From an uncultured Blautia sp. (GTDB lineage Bacteria; Bacillota; Clostridia; Lachnospirales; Lachnospiraceae), in assembly GCA_900542045.1 (NCBI GenBank), contig UQMI01000035.1, positions 1 to 38,553 on the forward strand: a stretch of DNA of 38,553 nt, given 5' to 3'. Below are positions 13,922-23,159 of this stretch, piece by piece; within the stretch, counting starts at the first letter, position 1; each line of letters begins with the position of its first letter. A program made the position numbers and the translations under genes. The notes under the pieces were generated by a model. The model was not told the DNA's origin and made no database searches. It saw nothing but the letters and a program-made list of their open reading frames with translations.

Positions 13922-15106
13922 GTGGCAATTGATTTTGGGAAACGTATGGGAATGGGAGGATTAAGACTTCCGGTGAAAGATCCCCACAATCCTATGTCCA
14001 TCGATATGGAACAACTGAAAAAGAATGTGGACTATTTTATGGCCCACGGCTTCAATTATTTTGATACGGCCTACATTTATCACGGTGAATTATCCGAGAA
14101 TGCATATGGAGAAGCTGTCGTAGACAGATATCCCAGAGATTCTTTCCTGCTTTCCACTAAAATGCCTGTGAAGCAGATGAATTCGGGTGCTCAGCTGGAA
14201 ACGATCTTTGAAGAACAGCTGAAAAAATGCCATGTAGATTATTTTGATTTCTACCTGGTACACTGCGTTTCCAGAGATACCTATGAACGATGCAAAAAAT
14301 GGGGTGTCTTTGAATTTCTGATGAAAAAGAAAGAAGAAGGGAAATTCCGGGAATTTGGTGTTTCCCTGCATGACTCTCCTGAATTTCTGGAAGAGATCCT
14401 TACCGAACATCCGGAAATCGACTTTGTAATGGAACAGATTAATTATCTTGACTGGAATAACCCGGCCATCCGTTCCAGAGAAGTATACGAGATGGCAGTA
14501 AAACACAACAAACCTGTAGTTGTAATGGAAGCCTGCAAGGGCGGTACACTGGCTAACCTTCCGGAAGAAGCCGTGAAACTGATGAAAGACTATAATCCGG
14601 ACGCTTCTGTTGCTTCCTGGGCTTATCGGTTTGTAGGAAGCCTTCCGGGAGTCAGAGTCTGTCTGTGCGGTATGCCAACCGAAGAATTCCTGAAAGAAGA
14701 TGTGGCGATTTTTGATGATTTCAAACCCTTAAATGAAGAAGAATACAAAATCCTGGATAAAGTGGTGGAAATCATTAATGCAAAGACACCGATTCCATGT
14801 ACACAGTGCCGTTACTGCGAACCCAAATGCCCGAAGAAGATCGCCATTGCCGATTACTTTGCGCTGTATAACGATCTGAAACGTCTTCCCGCTGATGAAG
14901 TTATGACCCAGGCCATGTTCTACGGATCCCTGATCGAACAGGGTCATGGCCCGGCATCTGCCTGCATCGAATGCGGCAGCTGTGAGAAACAATGTCCGCA
15001 GCACCTCTCTATCACAGAATATCTGAAATGGGTAGTAAAAGATATTGAAAATTACAACCCCATGGAAGAAATTGAGAAGATGAAAGCTGCAGGAAAAAAG
15101 GATTAA
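13922..15106 (+). CDS. Aldo/keto reductase with two C-terminal 4Fe-4S clusters (COG1453 type)
   Basis: A 394-aa oxidoreductase with an aldo/keto reductase barrel (about residues 1-275) fused to a ferredoxin-like tail. The AKR tetrad is visible as Asp48, Tyr53 (FDTAYIYH), Lys80 (STKMP) and His114 (YLVHCV). The tail has two CxxCxxCxxxCP motifs at Cys293-303 and Cys348-358, which should hold two 4Fe-4S clusters and link NAD(P) chemistry to one-electron transfer. The start is GTG at 13922, with AAGGAGGT about six bases upstream. It is divergent from the SDR-MFS operon, sharing a regulatory region. Substrates of this family are mostly unknown; reduction of an organic carbonyl compound is inferred. 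Confidence 0.92.
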   Translation: MAIDFGKRMGMGGLRLPVKDPHNPMSIDMEQLKKNVDYFMAHGFNYFDTAYIYHGELSENAYGEAVVDRYPRDSFLLSTKMPVKQMNSGAQLETIFEEQLKKCHVDYFDFYLVHCVSRDTYERCKKWGVFEFLMKKKEEGKFREFGVSLHDSPEFLEEILTEHPEIDFVMEQINYLDWNNPAIRSREVYEMAVKHNKPVVVMEACKGGTLANLPEEAVKLMKDYNPDASVASWAYRFVGSLPGVRVCLCGMPTEEFLKEDVAIFDDFKPLNEEEYKILDKVVEIINAKTPIPCTQCRYCEPKCPKKIAIADYFALYNDLKRLPADEVMTQAMFYGSLIEQGHGPASACIECGSCEKQCPQHLSITEYLKWVVKDIENYNPMEEIEKMKAAGKKD

Positions 15107-15141
15107 TATTGGGAACGTGCGCCCGCCGGGCGCACCATAAG

Positions 15142-15170
15142 AAAAGGTGAGGCTGATCCCTCACCTTTTT
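15142..15170 (+). terminator. Intrinsic terminator after the aldo/keto reductase
   Basis: AAAAGGTGAGG (15142-15152) pairs with CCTCACCTTTT (15159-15169), ending in a short T-run, 35 bases after the stop. It may also serve the convergent glucokinase operon. Confidence 0.85.
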
Positions 15171-15243
15171 GATACAAAGCCAGGAGTGGTTCAAACAAAT
15201 CACTCCCGGTTCTGCACTGTGCAATTCCTGTTCCTGCCCCGAA

Positions 15244-16185
15244 CTATTTTTCCAGGGTCATTCTGGCTGCTCCGTAAATCCCTGCATCATTTCCCAATTC
15301 CGCCAGAACAAGGGGTGTATCCTTGCAGGTGGGAAATGCATATTTCCGATAATAGGACTGCACCACATCCACCAGCACCTGGCCGGCTTTGGATACGCCT
15401 CCGCCGATCACGATCACCTCAGGATCTACCACACATGCGAAAATTCCCAGAGCCCTGCCCAGATAATCCGCAAATTGATCTACGATCATTTCCGCCGCCC
15501 CATCTCCGTTCTTATATGCATCGAAAATAGACTTGGCCGATACCGTCCCTGTCCGCAGGGCCGTATCCGTTTCTTTGTTTGCATCCAGCCATCGCTGTGC
15601 CAGCCGTACAATTCCCGTGGCGGAAGCCACCTGTTCCAGACATCCCTGGTTGCCGCAGTTGCAGTGCTCTTCTTCCTCCGGCCTTACATTGGCATGTCCG
15701 ATCTCTCCTCCGGCTCCATGGGCGCCTGTCACGATCTTGCCGTCTACAATAATGCCGCCGCCGACTCCGGTTCCCAGAGTGACGAGGATCACGTTCCTTG
15801 ATCCCTCCGCCGCGCCTTTCCAGGCTTCGCCCAGAGCAGCCACATTGGCATCGTTTCCTGCTTTTGCCTTCATTCCCGTGTATTTCTGCATATCACCGGC
15901 AACGTCCATATAATCCCAATAAAGATTCACCGCACAGGGGACCTCTCCCTTTTCATTGACCGGTCCCGGAACACCTACGCCCACGCCGGCCACCTCTTCA
16001 CCGGAAATGCCTTTTTCCTGGCATTTGTCCAGAATGGCCCGGGCTGCATCCGGAAGAATATTTTTTCCTTTTTCTTCAGTGCGAGTAGGAATTTCCCATT
16101 TTTCCAGCAGTTCCCCATTGGTGCGGAAAAGTCCACATTTGATCGTGGTTCCTCCAATGTCAATTCCAAAACAATATTTCTCCAT
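15244..16185 (-). CDS. glcK: ROK-family glucokinase
   Basis: A cytoplasmic sugar kinase (313 aa) phosphorylating glucose at O6 with ATP. It starts with the phosphate-1 motif FGIDIGGTTIKCGLF; the catalytic and sugar-binding part is GNDANVAALGE and GAHGAGGEIGH, and the ROK zinc motif CNCGNQGCLE is intact, which marks Gram-positive ROK glucokinases rather than repressors (no N-terminal HTH). GGAGG precedes the ATG. It lies 15 bases after hprK and is probably the last gene of the ftsH-uvrC-hprK-glcK transcript. Another hexose specificity is possible; ROK enzymes are hard to separate by sequence alone. Confidence 0.92.
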   Translation of the reverse strand: MEKYCFGIDIGGTTIKCGLFRTNGELLEKWEIPTRTEEKGKNILPDAARAILDKCQEKGISGEEVAGVGVGVPGPVNEKGEVPCAVNLYWDYMDVAGDMQKYTGMKAKAGNDANVAALGEAWKGAAEGSRNVILVTLGTGVGGGIIVDGKIVTGAHGAGGEIGHANVRPEEEEHCNCGNQGCLEQVASATGIVRLAQRWLDANKETDTALRTGTVSAKSIFDAYKNGDGAAEMIVDQFADYLGRALGIFACVVDPEVIVIGGGVSKAGQVLVDVVQSYYRKYAFPTCKDTPLVLAELGNDAGIYGAARMTLEK

Positions 16186-16200
16186 ATGATCCTCCGCTCT

Positions 16201-17133
16201 TTAATCGTTGTTTTTATGAGACAGACTCTGCTGCACTCTCTTATACAATTCTTCTGCGGCGTTATAGCCCATCTTCTTCTGGCGATGGTTAACTGCGGCC
16301 GATTCCACAATGATCGCCAGATTACGTCCTGGCCGGATTGGCAGGGAATGACATACCACTTTATTTCCCAGGAACTCTGTATACTCCTCATTTAATCCCA
16401 GACGATCATATTCTTTTTCTCTGTCCCAGTCTTCCAGTTTGATCACCATATCAATGGTCTGGGTATCTTTCACACACTCCACGCCAAACAGAGCTTTTAC
16501 ATCCACGATACCAATACCTCGAAGCTCGATCAGATGCCGGGTAATGTCCGGCGCAGAACCTACCAGTGTCACATCACTGACTCTCCGGATTTCTACCACA
16601 TCATCGCTGACCAGACGATGGCCACGTTTGATCAGTTCCAGGGCGGCCTCACTTTTTCCGATCCCGCTCTCTCCCATGATCAGCACGCCTTCACCGTAAA
16701 CATCCACCAGCACTCCATGAATGGAAATACAGGGCGCCAGTTCCACACCCAGCCACCGGATGATTTCTGCCATAAAACTGGACGTCGTCTTATCCGTCAC
16801 AAAAGTAGGAACATCATATTGGATGGCCAACTCCAGCATCCGGTCCGTTGGCCGTGTTTTTGTGGTAAAGATCACACAGGGAATTCCCGTAGATATGAAT
16901 CTCTCATAAGTAAAATTCCGTTCCTCCTCTGACATCTGCTCCAGATAAGTGAATTCCACATACCCGACAATCTGTACCCGTTCATTAGCAAAATGCTCCA
17001 GGTATCCTGCAAGCTGCAGCGCAGGCCTGTTGATATCTGAAATGCAGACCTTCTTTCCTTCCAGAGACACCTCTGGGGTCAGATAAGCCAGCTTCAAGCT
17101 CTGTGCCATCTTTTCCAACAATACGCCTTTCAT
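16201..17133 (-). CDS. hprK: HPr kinase/phosphorylase
   Basis: Bifunctional enzyme (310 aa) that phosphorylates or dephosphorylates Ser46 of HPr and so sets carbon catabolite control in Firmicutes. Residues 1-130 form the N-terminal domain. Walker A is GESGIGKS (154-161), preceded by the conserved ISIHGVLVDVYG with His139. The signature LVSDDVVEIR and the ELRGIGIVDV segment follow, and IRPGRNLAIIVE is near the C-terminus. GGAG lies before the ATG. It sits between uvrC and the glucokinase gene, an order that couples glucose phosphorylation to the catabolite signal. Confidence 0.96.
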   Translation of the reverse strand: MKGVLLEKMAQSLKLAYLTPEVSLEGKKVCISDINRPALQLAGYLEHFANERVQIVGYVEFTYLEQMSEEERNFTYERFISTGIPCVIFTTKTRPTDRMLELAIQYDVPTFVTDKTTSSFMAEIIRWLGVELAPCISIHGVLVDVYGEGVLIMGESGIGKSEAALELIKRGHRLVSDDVVEIRRVSDVTLVGSAPDITRHLIELRGIGIVDVKALFGVECVKDTQTIDMVIKLEDWDREKEYDRLGLNEEYTEFLGNKVVCHSLPIRPGRNLAIIVESAAVNHRQKKMGYNAAEELYKRVQQSLSHKNND

Positions 17134-17257
17134 ATCTCTTCTCCTCCATTTCCGTGGAACCGGGTTGTCTATACTGTTATCCTGTGCGCAGCGAACCGCA
17201 GAGTTTCAGATCCTTCCCCGGAATCATCGTTAGTCCTATTTTAACATACGCTTTGCT

Positions 17258-19105
17258 CTACTGCAATGGAACTCCATCCGTGCCATGAAAAAAATCATAT
17301 ACCTGTCTGGCGCTTCGTTCATTCATGCTTTCCAAAGCAGCCAGCTCCTCCACTTCCGCATTCCGAATCTCATCCAGAGTCTTAAAATGCCGCATCAACG
17401 CTTTTCGTCTGGCAGGACCTACCCCTGGAATGTCATCCAGAATGGAATGGACCTGTCCCCTGCTTCGCAGAGAGCGGTGGTATTCAATGGCAAAGCGGTG
17501 CGCCTCATCCTGAATACGGGTAATCAGCTTAAATCCTTCGCTGGAGGTATCAATGGGAATTTCCCTGTTCTCAAAATACAGTCCTCTGGTGCGATGCCGG
17601 TCATCTTTCACCATTCCGCACACCGGTATCTCCAGTCCCAGTTTCTCCAGCACTTTCAGGGCAATATTTACCTGCCCTTTTCCGCCGTCCATCAGAATCA
17701 GATCCGGCAGTCTGGAAAAGCTGTCGAATTCCCGGTCGCTCTCGTGGGTGAACCGCCTTGTCAGCACCTCTTCCATACTGGCATAGTCATTGGCTCCCTT
17801 CACCCATTTGATCTTGAACTTCCGGTAATCACTGCGTTTGGGCTTGCCTTTCTCGTATACCACCATGGAACCCACGGATTCAAATCCGCTGATATTGGAA
17901 ATATCGTAGGCTTCCATACGGTTGAGCCCTTTTCTTCCGATCCAGGCTTCCACTTCCTTAACCGCTCCAATGGTACGTCCTTCTTCCCGTTTCAGGCGCT
18001 CCCGGTCCTGGGCCAGTACCATGGCCGCATTTTCCGCCGCCATCTCCACCAGCTTCTCCTTGGTTCCTTTTTTGGGCACCCGCAGATGAACCTTCTGGCC
18101 TCTCTTCTGGGTCAGCCATTCCTGTACCACCTCCAGATCTTCAAATTCAGTCTGGAGCATCACCTCTCTGGGAATAAAAGGCGTGCCGGCATAAAACTGC
18201 TTCAGAAAACTGGAGAGCACCTGTTCCAGCGGATCTCCCTCCACCACTTTCAGATAGAAGTGGTCTCTGCCGATCAGCTTTCCTTCCCGGACGAAGAACA
18301 CCTGAGCCACGGCATCTGCGCCGTCCATGGCCACTGCCACCACATCTTTGTCTTCGCCTTCCTGGCTGGTGATCTTCTGCCGTTCTCCAATTTTCTGAAT
18401 ACTCCGGATCAGATCCCGATAGCCTATGGCTTCCTCATAATTCATCTCCTGGGAAGCAGCTTCCATTTTTTTCTGCAGTTCAGCAATCGTATCCTTATAA
18501 TCCCCATTCAGAAAGCTCAGCACGCCTTTGATCTGGTCCCGGTACGCTTCTTTTGTCACATACCCCTGACAGGGAGCATTGCACTGTTTCATATGATAAT
18601 AAAGGCAGGGGCGCTCCCTGCCGATATCCCTGGGCAAATTTCTGCTGCAGTTTCGTATCTTGTAGAGCTTCTGCACCAGATCGATGATCTCCTTTACTGT
18701 CTGAGAACTGGTATAGGGTCCATAATACCTGGCCTTATCCTTTTTCATTTTTCTGGCAAACAATACTCTTGGATATTCTTCATTTATTGTAACTTTAATA
18801 AAAGGATAACTTTTGTCATCCTTCAGCATGGTGTTGTATTTGGGCCGATGCTCTTTGATCAGGTTGCACTCTAAAACTAAAGCCTCTAACTCAGAATCGG
18901 TGACAATATACTCAAAACGCGCGATCCGGGGAACCATCTGTTCAATCTTAACCCCTTTATTGCGGCTGCTCTGAAAATACTGCCGTACCCGATTCTTTAA
19001 GCTAACGGCTTTTCCTACATAAATAATGGCATCCTGGGCATCGTGCATGATATATACGCCCGGCTTCGCGGGCAGCTTTTTCAGCTCTTCCGGTATATCA
19101 AACAT
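17258..19105 (-). CDS. uvrC: UvrC, excinuclease ABC subunit C
   Basis: Nuclease of nucleotide excision repair (615 aa), incising both sides of a lesion marked by UvrAB. Domains in order: GIY-YIG endonuclease ([19 protein letters not shown], about 15-95), a Cys-bearing linker ([16 protein letters not shown]), the UVR helical hairpin that binds UvrB (about 200-235), the RNase H-like endonuclease ([10 protein letters not shown] onward) and tandem helix-hairpin-helix motifs at the end ([17 protein letters not shown] and [13 protein letters not shown]). Length is normal. It follows ftsH by 30 bases and precedes hprK by 124, with no terminator apparent. Confidence 0.97.
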   Translation of the reverse strand: MFDIPEELKKLPAKPGVYIMHDAQDAIIYVGKAVSLKNRVRQYFQSSRNKGVKIEQMVPRIARFEYIVTDSELEALVLECNLIKEHRPKYNTMLKDDKSYPFIKVTINEEYPRVLFARKMKKDKARYYGPYTSSQTVKEIIDLVQKLYKIRNCSRNLPRDIGRERPCLYYHMKQCNAPCQGYVTKEAYRDQIKGVLSFLNGDYKDTIAELQKKMEAASQEMNYEEAIGYRDLIRSIQKIGERQKITSQEGEDKDVVAVAMDGADAVAQVFFVREGKLIGRDHFYLKVVEGDPLEQVLSSFLKQFYAGTPFIPREVMLQTEFEDLEVVQEWLTQKRGQKVHLRVPKKGTKEKLVEMAAENAAMVLAQDRERLKREEGRTIGAVKEVEAWIGRKGLNRMEAYDISNISGFESVGSMVVYEKGKPKRSDYRKFKIKWVKGANDYASMEEVLTRRFTHESDREFDSFSRLPDLILMDGGKGQVNIALKVLEKLGLEIPVCGMVKDDRHRTRGLYFENREIPIDTSSEGFKLITRIQDEAHRFAIEYHRSLRSRGQVHSILDDIPGVGPARRKALMRHFKTLDEIRNAEVEELAALESMNERSARQVYDFFHGTDGVPLQ

Positions 19106-19135
19106 CTCTCTCCCTGCCTTATTTCCTTATTCTGG

Positions 19136-21142
19136 TCAAAAGATATCCGGTGATTCTTTGTGTTCTTCCGGATTCTCACTGGAAGTTTCTGATTCTTCCT
19201 GAACCGGCTCCAGATAAATCACCTGAGGCGTGTCTACTTCATGTTTCTTTCCGATGCGGCTCATTTCCATCTCCTCGGAGACACCTTCCACTTCCCGGAA
19301 AATTTTCATGAATTCTTTTCCGGTAATGGTCTCCTTCTCGATGAGGAATTCCGCAATCTTGTCCAGAGCCACACGATGCTCTCTCAGCAGTCTCTTGGCC
19401 TCTTCATAAGAGTTGTGAAGCAGCTTCATCACTTCGTGGTCCACTTCTGTGGCAGTGTCATCTCCGCAGTTCAGAACTGCCCGTCCGCTCAGGTACTGGC
19501 TTTCCTGGGTGGCCAGTCCCATCAGTCCGAATTTCTCTGACATACCATACTGGGTAACCATGGCCTTTGCCACTTTCGTGGCCTGTTCAATGTCGTTGGC
19601 CGCACCTGTCGTAACCGTGTCAAATACCAGTTCTTCCGCGGCACGTCCGCCCAGATATCCCACCAGCATGGCTTCCAGCTCTTTCTTTGTGTTCAGATAT
19701 TTCTCTTCTTCCGGCACCTGCATCACGTAGCCCAGCGCTCCCATAGTTCTGGGAACGATGGTAATTTTCTGAACAGGTTCTGCATGCTTCTGCAGCGCGT
19801 TCACCAATGCGTGTCCCACTTCATGGTAAGATACGATTCGCCGTTCTTCTTTGCTGAGAATACGGTCTTTCTTTTCTTTTCCTACCAGCACCACTTCCAC
19901 AGATTCCAGAAGATCCTTCTGAGAAACGGCCTTTCTTCCATTCTTCACCGCCAGAATGGCCGCTTCATTGACCATATTCGCCAGATCAGAGCCCACAGCT
20001 CCCGATGTGGCCAGAGCAATGGCGTCAAAATCAACTGTCTCATCCAGAGAAACATTCTTGGCATGAACTTTCAGAATCTCCACACGTCCTTTCAGATCCG
20101 GCCGATCCACAATAACCCGCCGGTCAAAACGTCCCGGACGAAGGAGGGCCGGATCCAGCACTTCCGGACGGTTGGTGGCCGCCAGGATCAAAAGTCCCTT
20201 GGAAGTATCAAATCCATCCATCTCCGCCAGCAGCTGATTCAAAGTCTGTTCCCGTTCATCATTCCCGCCATATCTGGTATCCCTGGTCTTGCCAATGGCG
20301 TCCACTTCATCGATAAAAATGATACAGGGCGCATTCTTCTTGGCTTCTTCAAACAGATCGCGGACACGGGAAGCTCCAACACCCACAAACATTTCTACAA
20401 AGTCAGAACCGGACAGAGAGAAAAACGGAACATGCGCTTCTCCTGCCACTGCCTTGGCCAGCAGTGTCTTTCCTGTTCCCGGAGGTCCCACCAGCAAAGC
20501 GCCTTTGGGAAGCTTGGCCCCGATCTGCGTATATTTCTGAGGATTGTGCAGAAAATCCACAACCTCCTGCAGAGATTCCTTCGCTTCGTCCTGCCCGGCC
20601 ACATCCTTAAAGGTAATGCCGGTCTCCTTCTGCACATAAGCCTTGGCACGGCTCTTGCCCACACCCATGATGCCGCCGCCGCTTTTGTTCATTCGGCGCA
20701 TAAACAGCATCAGGATTCCGAACAGAAGCAGTGTGGGAAGCAGAATACTGATCATTGTTGAGAGGAAGGAGGCCATGGCATCCGGCGGCTCCTCCTTAAA
20801 GGTAATATCCTTGCCTTCCAGCCGCTGTGCCAGCGCATTTCCGTCTTCCACAGCTGAAGTATAGTAAGAAACCTCACCAAAAGTACTGGGCTGCTCTTTC
20901 GGCACAATGATCAGCGTACCCGACTGCAGCGTTACCTCCTTTACTTCATTATTATCTACCATATCCATGAACTGGTCATAGGTAATTTCCTGGGAAGCGT
21001 CCTGTGACATGTTTGTAATAAAACTGACTGCCACAAGTGTAACCAACAGGCAAATTAAAAAAGCCAGGATAGACTGCCGATTCCGATTCGGCCCCTGATC
21101 CGGCCCCTGAGGTTTTCGGTTCTGATTGTTATTATTATCCAT
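19136..21142 (-). CDS. ftsH: FtsH, membrane AAA+ zinc metalloprotease
   Basis: ATP-dependent protease of the cytoplasmic membrane (668 aa) that degrades misfolded membrane proteins and selected regulators. Membrane helices lie at about 24-44 and 126-148 with the extracytoplasmic domain between. The AAA module has Walker A GPPGTGKT (219-226), Walker [12 protein letters not shown] and the second region of homology [21 protein letters not shown] at 322-342. The zinc site is H440-E-V-G-H444. I start at the ATG at 21142, after GGAGG at a good distance; an upstream ATG at 21271 gives an unusual 43-residue extension. It heads an operon with uvrC, hprK and glcK. Confidence 0.96.
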   Translation of the reverse strand: MDNNNNQNRKPQGPDQGPNRNRQSILAFLICLLVTLVAVSFITNMSQDASQEITYDQFMDMVDNNEVKEVTLQSGTLIIVPKEQPSTFGEVSYYTSAVEDGNALAQRLEGKDITFKEEPPDAMASFLSTMISILLPTLLLFGILMLFMRRMNKSGGGIMGVGKSRAKAYVQKETGITFKDVAGQDEAKESLQEVVDFLHNPQKYTQIGAKLPKGALLVGPPGTGKTLLAKAVAGEAHVPFFSLSGSDFVEMFVGVGASRVRDLFEEAKKNAPCIIFIDEVDAIGKTRDTRYGGNDEREQTLNQLLAEMDGFDTSKGLLILAATNRPEVLDPALLRPGRFDRRVIVDRPDLKGRVEILKVHAKNVSLDETVDFDAIALATSGAVGSDLANMVNEAAILAVKNGRKAVSQKDLLESVEVVLVGKEKKDRILSKEERRIVSYHEVGHALVNALQKHAEPVQKITIVPRTMGALGYVMQVPEEEKYLNTKKELEAMLVGYLGGRAAEELVFDTVTTGAANDIEQATKVAKAMVTQYGMSEKFGLMGLATQESQYLSGRAVLNCGDDTATEVDHEVMKLLHNSYEEAKRLLREHRVALDKIAEFLIEKETITGKEFMKIFREVEGVSEEMEMSRIGKKHEVDTPQVIYLEPVQEESETSSENPEEHKESPDIF

Positions 21143-21295
21143 TTCTTTCCTCCTCTGTCCCGGCCAAAAGAGCAGATCTTCCATGCTCCACTCTCCATTC
21201 CCATACAACGGGTCGGATGTCAAAAGACAGCCAACGGATTCTTCCACCGCCAGTATTGCAAAAACACGCACTTATGGCCAGATACTATCTCCTTT

Positions 21296-21324
21296 ATTAT
21301 AAAGATACACGGGCCAGAAATCAA
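21296..21324 (-). promoter_or_regulatory. Promoter of the ftsH operon
   Basis: Minus strand -35 TTGATT (21319-21324), 17-bp spacer, -10 TATAAT (21296-21301). It gives a leader of about 150 bases, in which I see no conserved RNA element. It supports the later start codon of ftsH. Confidence 0.75.
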
Positions 21325-21439
21325 CTGCCAGACTGTGAAAACTCCATGTCTTTTCTTAAAGTTTTGTAAACCCCCTGCTGCTTTCACACAGAGCAGTCCC
21401 TATCTTCCGGAAAAAATTTTACTTTCCCAAAATAGCCCC

Positions 21440-21469
21440 TTGTGAGAATCACGGTTTCTGGTGTATGAT
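21440..21469 (+). promoter_or_regulatory. Promoter of the DUF1846 gene
   Basis: -35 TTGTGA (21440-21445), 18-bp spacer, -10 TATGAT (21464-21469), divergent from the ftsH promoter. The 21325-21439 stretch between them shows no other clear structure. Confidence 0.6.
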
Positions 21470-21533
21470 AGGAATAGTTTTGCAGAAATCATCCCTCTGC
21501 GGGAATAAACAGACCAAGGAATGTGAGGTACGT

Positions 21534-23012
21534 ATGAAAACAGGATTTGATAACGAGAAATACTTAAAAATGCAGTCAGAACACATTCGGGAACGCATCA
21601 GCCAGTTTGACAACAAACTGTATCTGGAATTTGGCGGAAAACTTTTTGATGATTACCATGCATCCCGGGTTCTTCCGGGATTTGCCCCTGACAGCAAGCT
21701 GCGGATGCTGATGCAGCTTTCCGAACAGGCAGAGATCGTCATCGTCATCAGCGCCAGAGACATCGAAAAAAATAAAGTGCGGGGCGACCTTGGCATTACT
21801 TACGATAAAGATGTTCTCCGTCTGATGGAAGTATTTACAGAACGGGGCCTGTATGTGGGCAGCGTAGTCATTACCCAGTACAACGGACAGGATGCCGCCG
21901 ACATGTTTAAGAAGCAGCTGGAGAGCCAGGGAGTCAAGGTCTACATCCACTACTCCATTCCCGGCTATCCCAGCAATACCAAACTGATCGTCAGCGACGA
22001 TGGATACGGACGCAATGAGTATATCGAAACCACCCGTCCTCTGGTGGTAGTTACCGCACCAGGGCCAGGCAGCGGAAAGATGGCCACCTGCCTTTCTCAG
22101 CTATACCACGACTATAAACGGGGAATTGCAGCCGGCTACGCCAAATTTGAAACCTTCCCCATCTGGAACATTCCTCTGAAACACCCGGTCAATCTGGCTT
22201 ATGAAGCTGCCACTGCGGATCTAAATGACGTCAACATGATCGACCCGTTCCATCTGGAAGCCTATGGCGTCACCACCGTCAATTACAACCGGGATGTGGA
22301 GATCTTTCCTGTCCTGCAGGCCATGTTCGAAAAGATCTGCGGCAGCTGCCCCTATAAATCTCCCACCGATATGGGCGTCAATATGGCCGGATACTGCATC
22401 ATTGACGACGAGGCCTGCAAAGAAGCTTCCCGTCAGGAGATCATCCGCCGATATTATACCAGCCTGAATGCGCTGGCCCGTGGAACCGGCAAGGAGGAAG
22501 AGACTTACAAGATCGAGCTCCTTATGAAACAGGCCCACGCCACCATCGAAGACCGGCGTGTCATCGCCGCCGCTCTAAAACGGGAAGAAGAAACCGGCGG
22601 CCCTGCTTCTGCTCTGGAGCTGGCTGACGGTACCATTGTCACCGGCAAAACTTCCAACCTCCTTGGCGCATCAGCGGCTCTGATCCTGAATGCCCTTAAA
22701 GTGCTGGCAGGTATTGACCACGATATCCACGTGATCTCTCCGTCTGCCATCGAACCTATTCAGAAGCTGAAGATCGATTACCTTGGCAGCAAAAATCCGC
22801 GACTTCACATTGACGAGACCCTGATTGCCCTGTCCATGAGTGCAGCCACCAACGAATATGCCCGCTGCGCACTGGAGCAGCTGCCCAAACTGGTAGGCTG
22901 CCAGGCACACACCTCCGTCATGCTTTCTTCCGTGGACATCAGCTCCTTTAAAAAGCTGTCCATTGACGTAACTTCCGAACCGCGGTTTGAGCATAAGGGA
23001 TTCTACAACTGA
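21534..23012 (+). CDS. DUF1846 domain-containing protein
   Basis: A soluble protein (493 aa) of the DUF1846 family, common in Clostridia and lactobacilli and without an established reaction. The frame shows the family's N-terminal block (MKTGFDNEKYLKMQSEHIRE), a glycine-rich loop APGPGSGKMATCLSQLYHDY around residue 180, which looks like a nucleotide- or phosphate-binding turn, and the C-terminal NEYARCALEQLP segment. Length is that of the whole family. The start at 21534 follows GAGGT by five bases; the in-frame ATG at 21465 lies in the promoter. It stands alone, divergent from ftsH. Confidence 0.92.
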   Translation: MKTGFDNEKYLKMQSEHIRERISQFDNKLYLEFGGKLFDDYHASRVLPGFAPDSKLRMLMQLSEQAEIVIVISARDIEKNKVRGDLGITYDKDVLRLMEVFTERGLYVGSVVITQYNGQDAADMFKKQLESQGVKVYIHYSIPGYPSNTKLIVSDDGYGRNEYIETTRPLVVVTAPGPGSGKMATCLSQLYHDYKRGIAAGYAKFETFPIWNIPLKHPVNLAYEAATADLNDVNMIDPFHLEAYGVTTVNYNRDVEIFPVLQAMFEKICGSCPYKSPTDMGVNMAGYCIIDDEACKEASRQEIIRRYYTSLNALARGTGKEEETYKIELLMKQAHATIEDRRVIAAALKREEETGGPASALELADGTIVTGKTSNLLGASAALILNALKVLAGIDHDIHVISPSAIEPIQKLKIDYLGSKNPRLHIDETLIALSMSAATNEYARCALEQLPKLVGCQAHTSVMLSSVDISSFKKLSIDVTSEPRFEHKGFYN

Positions 23013-23104
23013 ATCCGATGATAAACGAATTGTTTTTAAACCAGAGAAAAGCCGGAACGTTCTGCTTTCCTTTAAGGGGCAGGGTGTCATAAGGTGCCAT
23101 AGAC

Positions 23105-23140
23105 AAAAGGGATGTCCCGAAACGCCAGGACATCCCTTTT
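23105..23140. terminator. Two-way terminator between DUF1846 and the NhaC-like gene
   Basis: A perfect 13-bp stem (AAAAGGGATGTCC, 23105-23117, with 23128-23140) around a 10-nt loop. The A and T runs at its ends let it work on both strands. Confidence 0.85.
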
Positions 23141-23159
23141 ATATGTAAATTCTTCTTTT

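Noticed and set aside
17285..18874. A 529-codon plus-strand open frame
   Set aside because: Exactly antisense to uvrC, whose domains are complete; His/Phe-rich translation is typical of a shadow frame.
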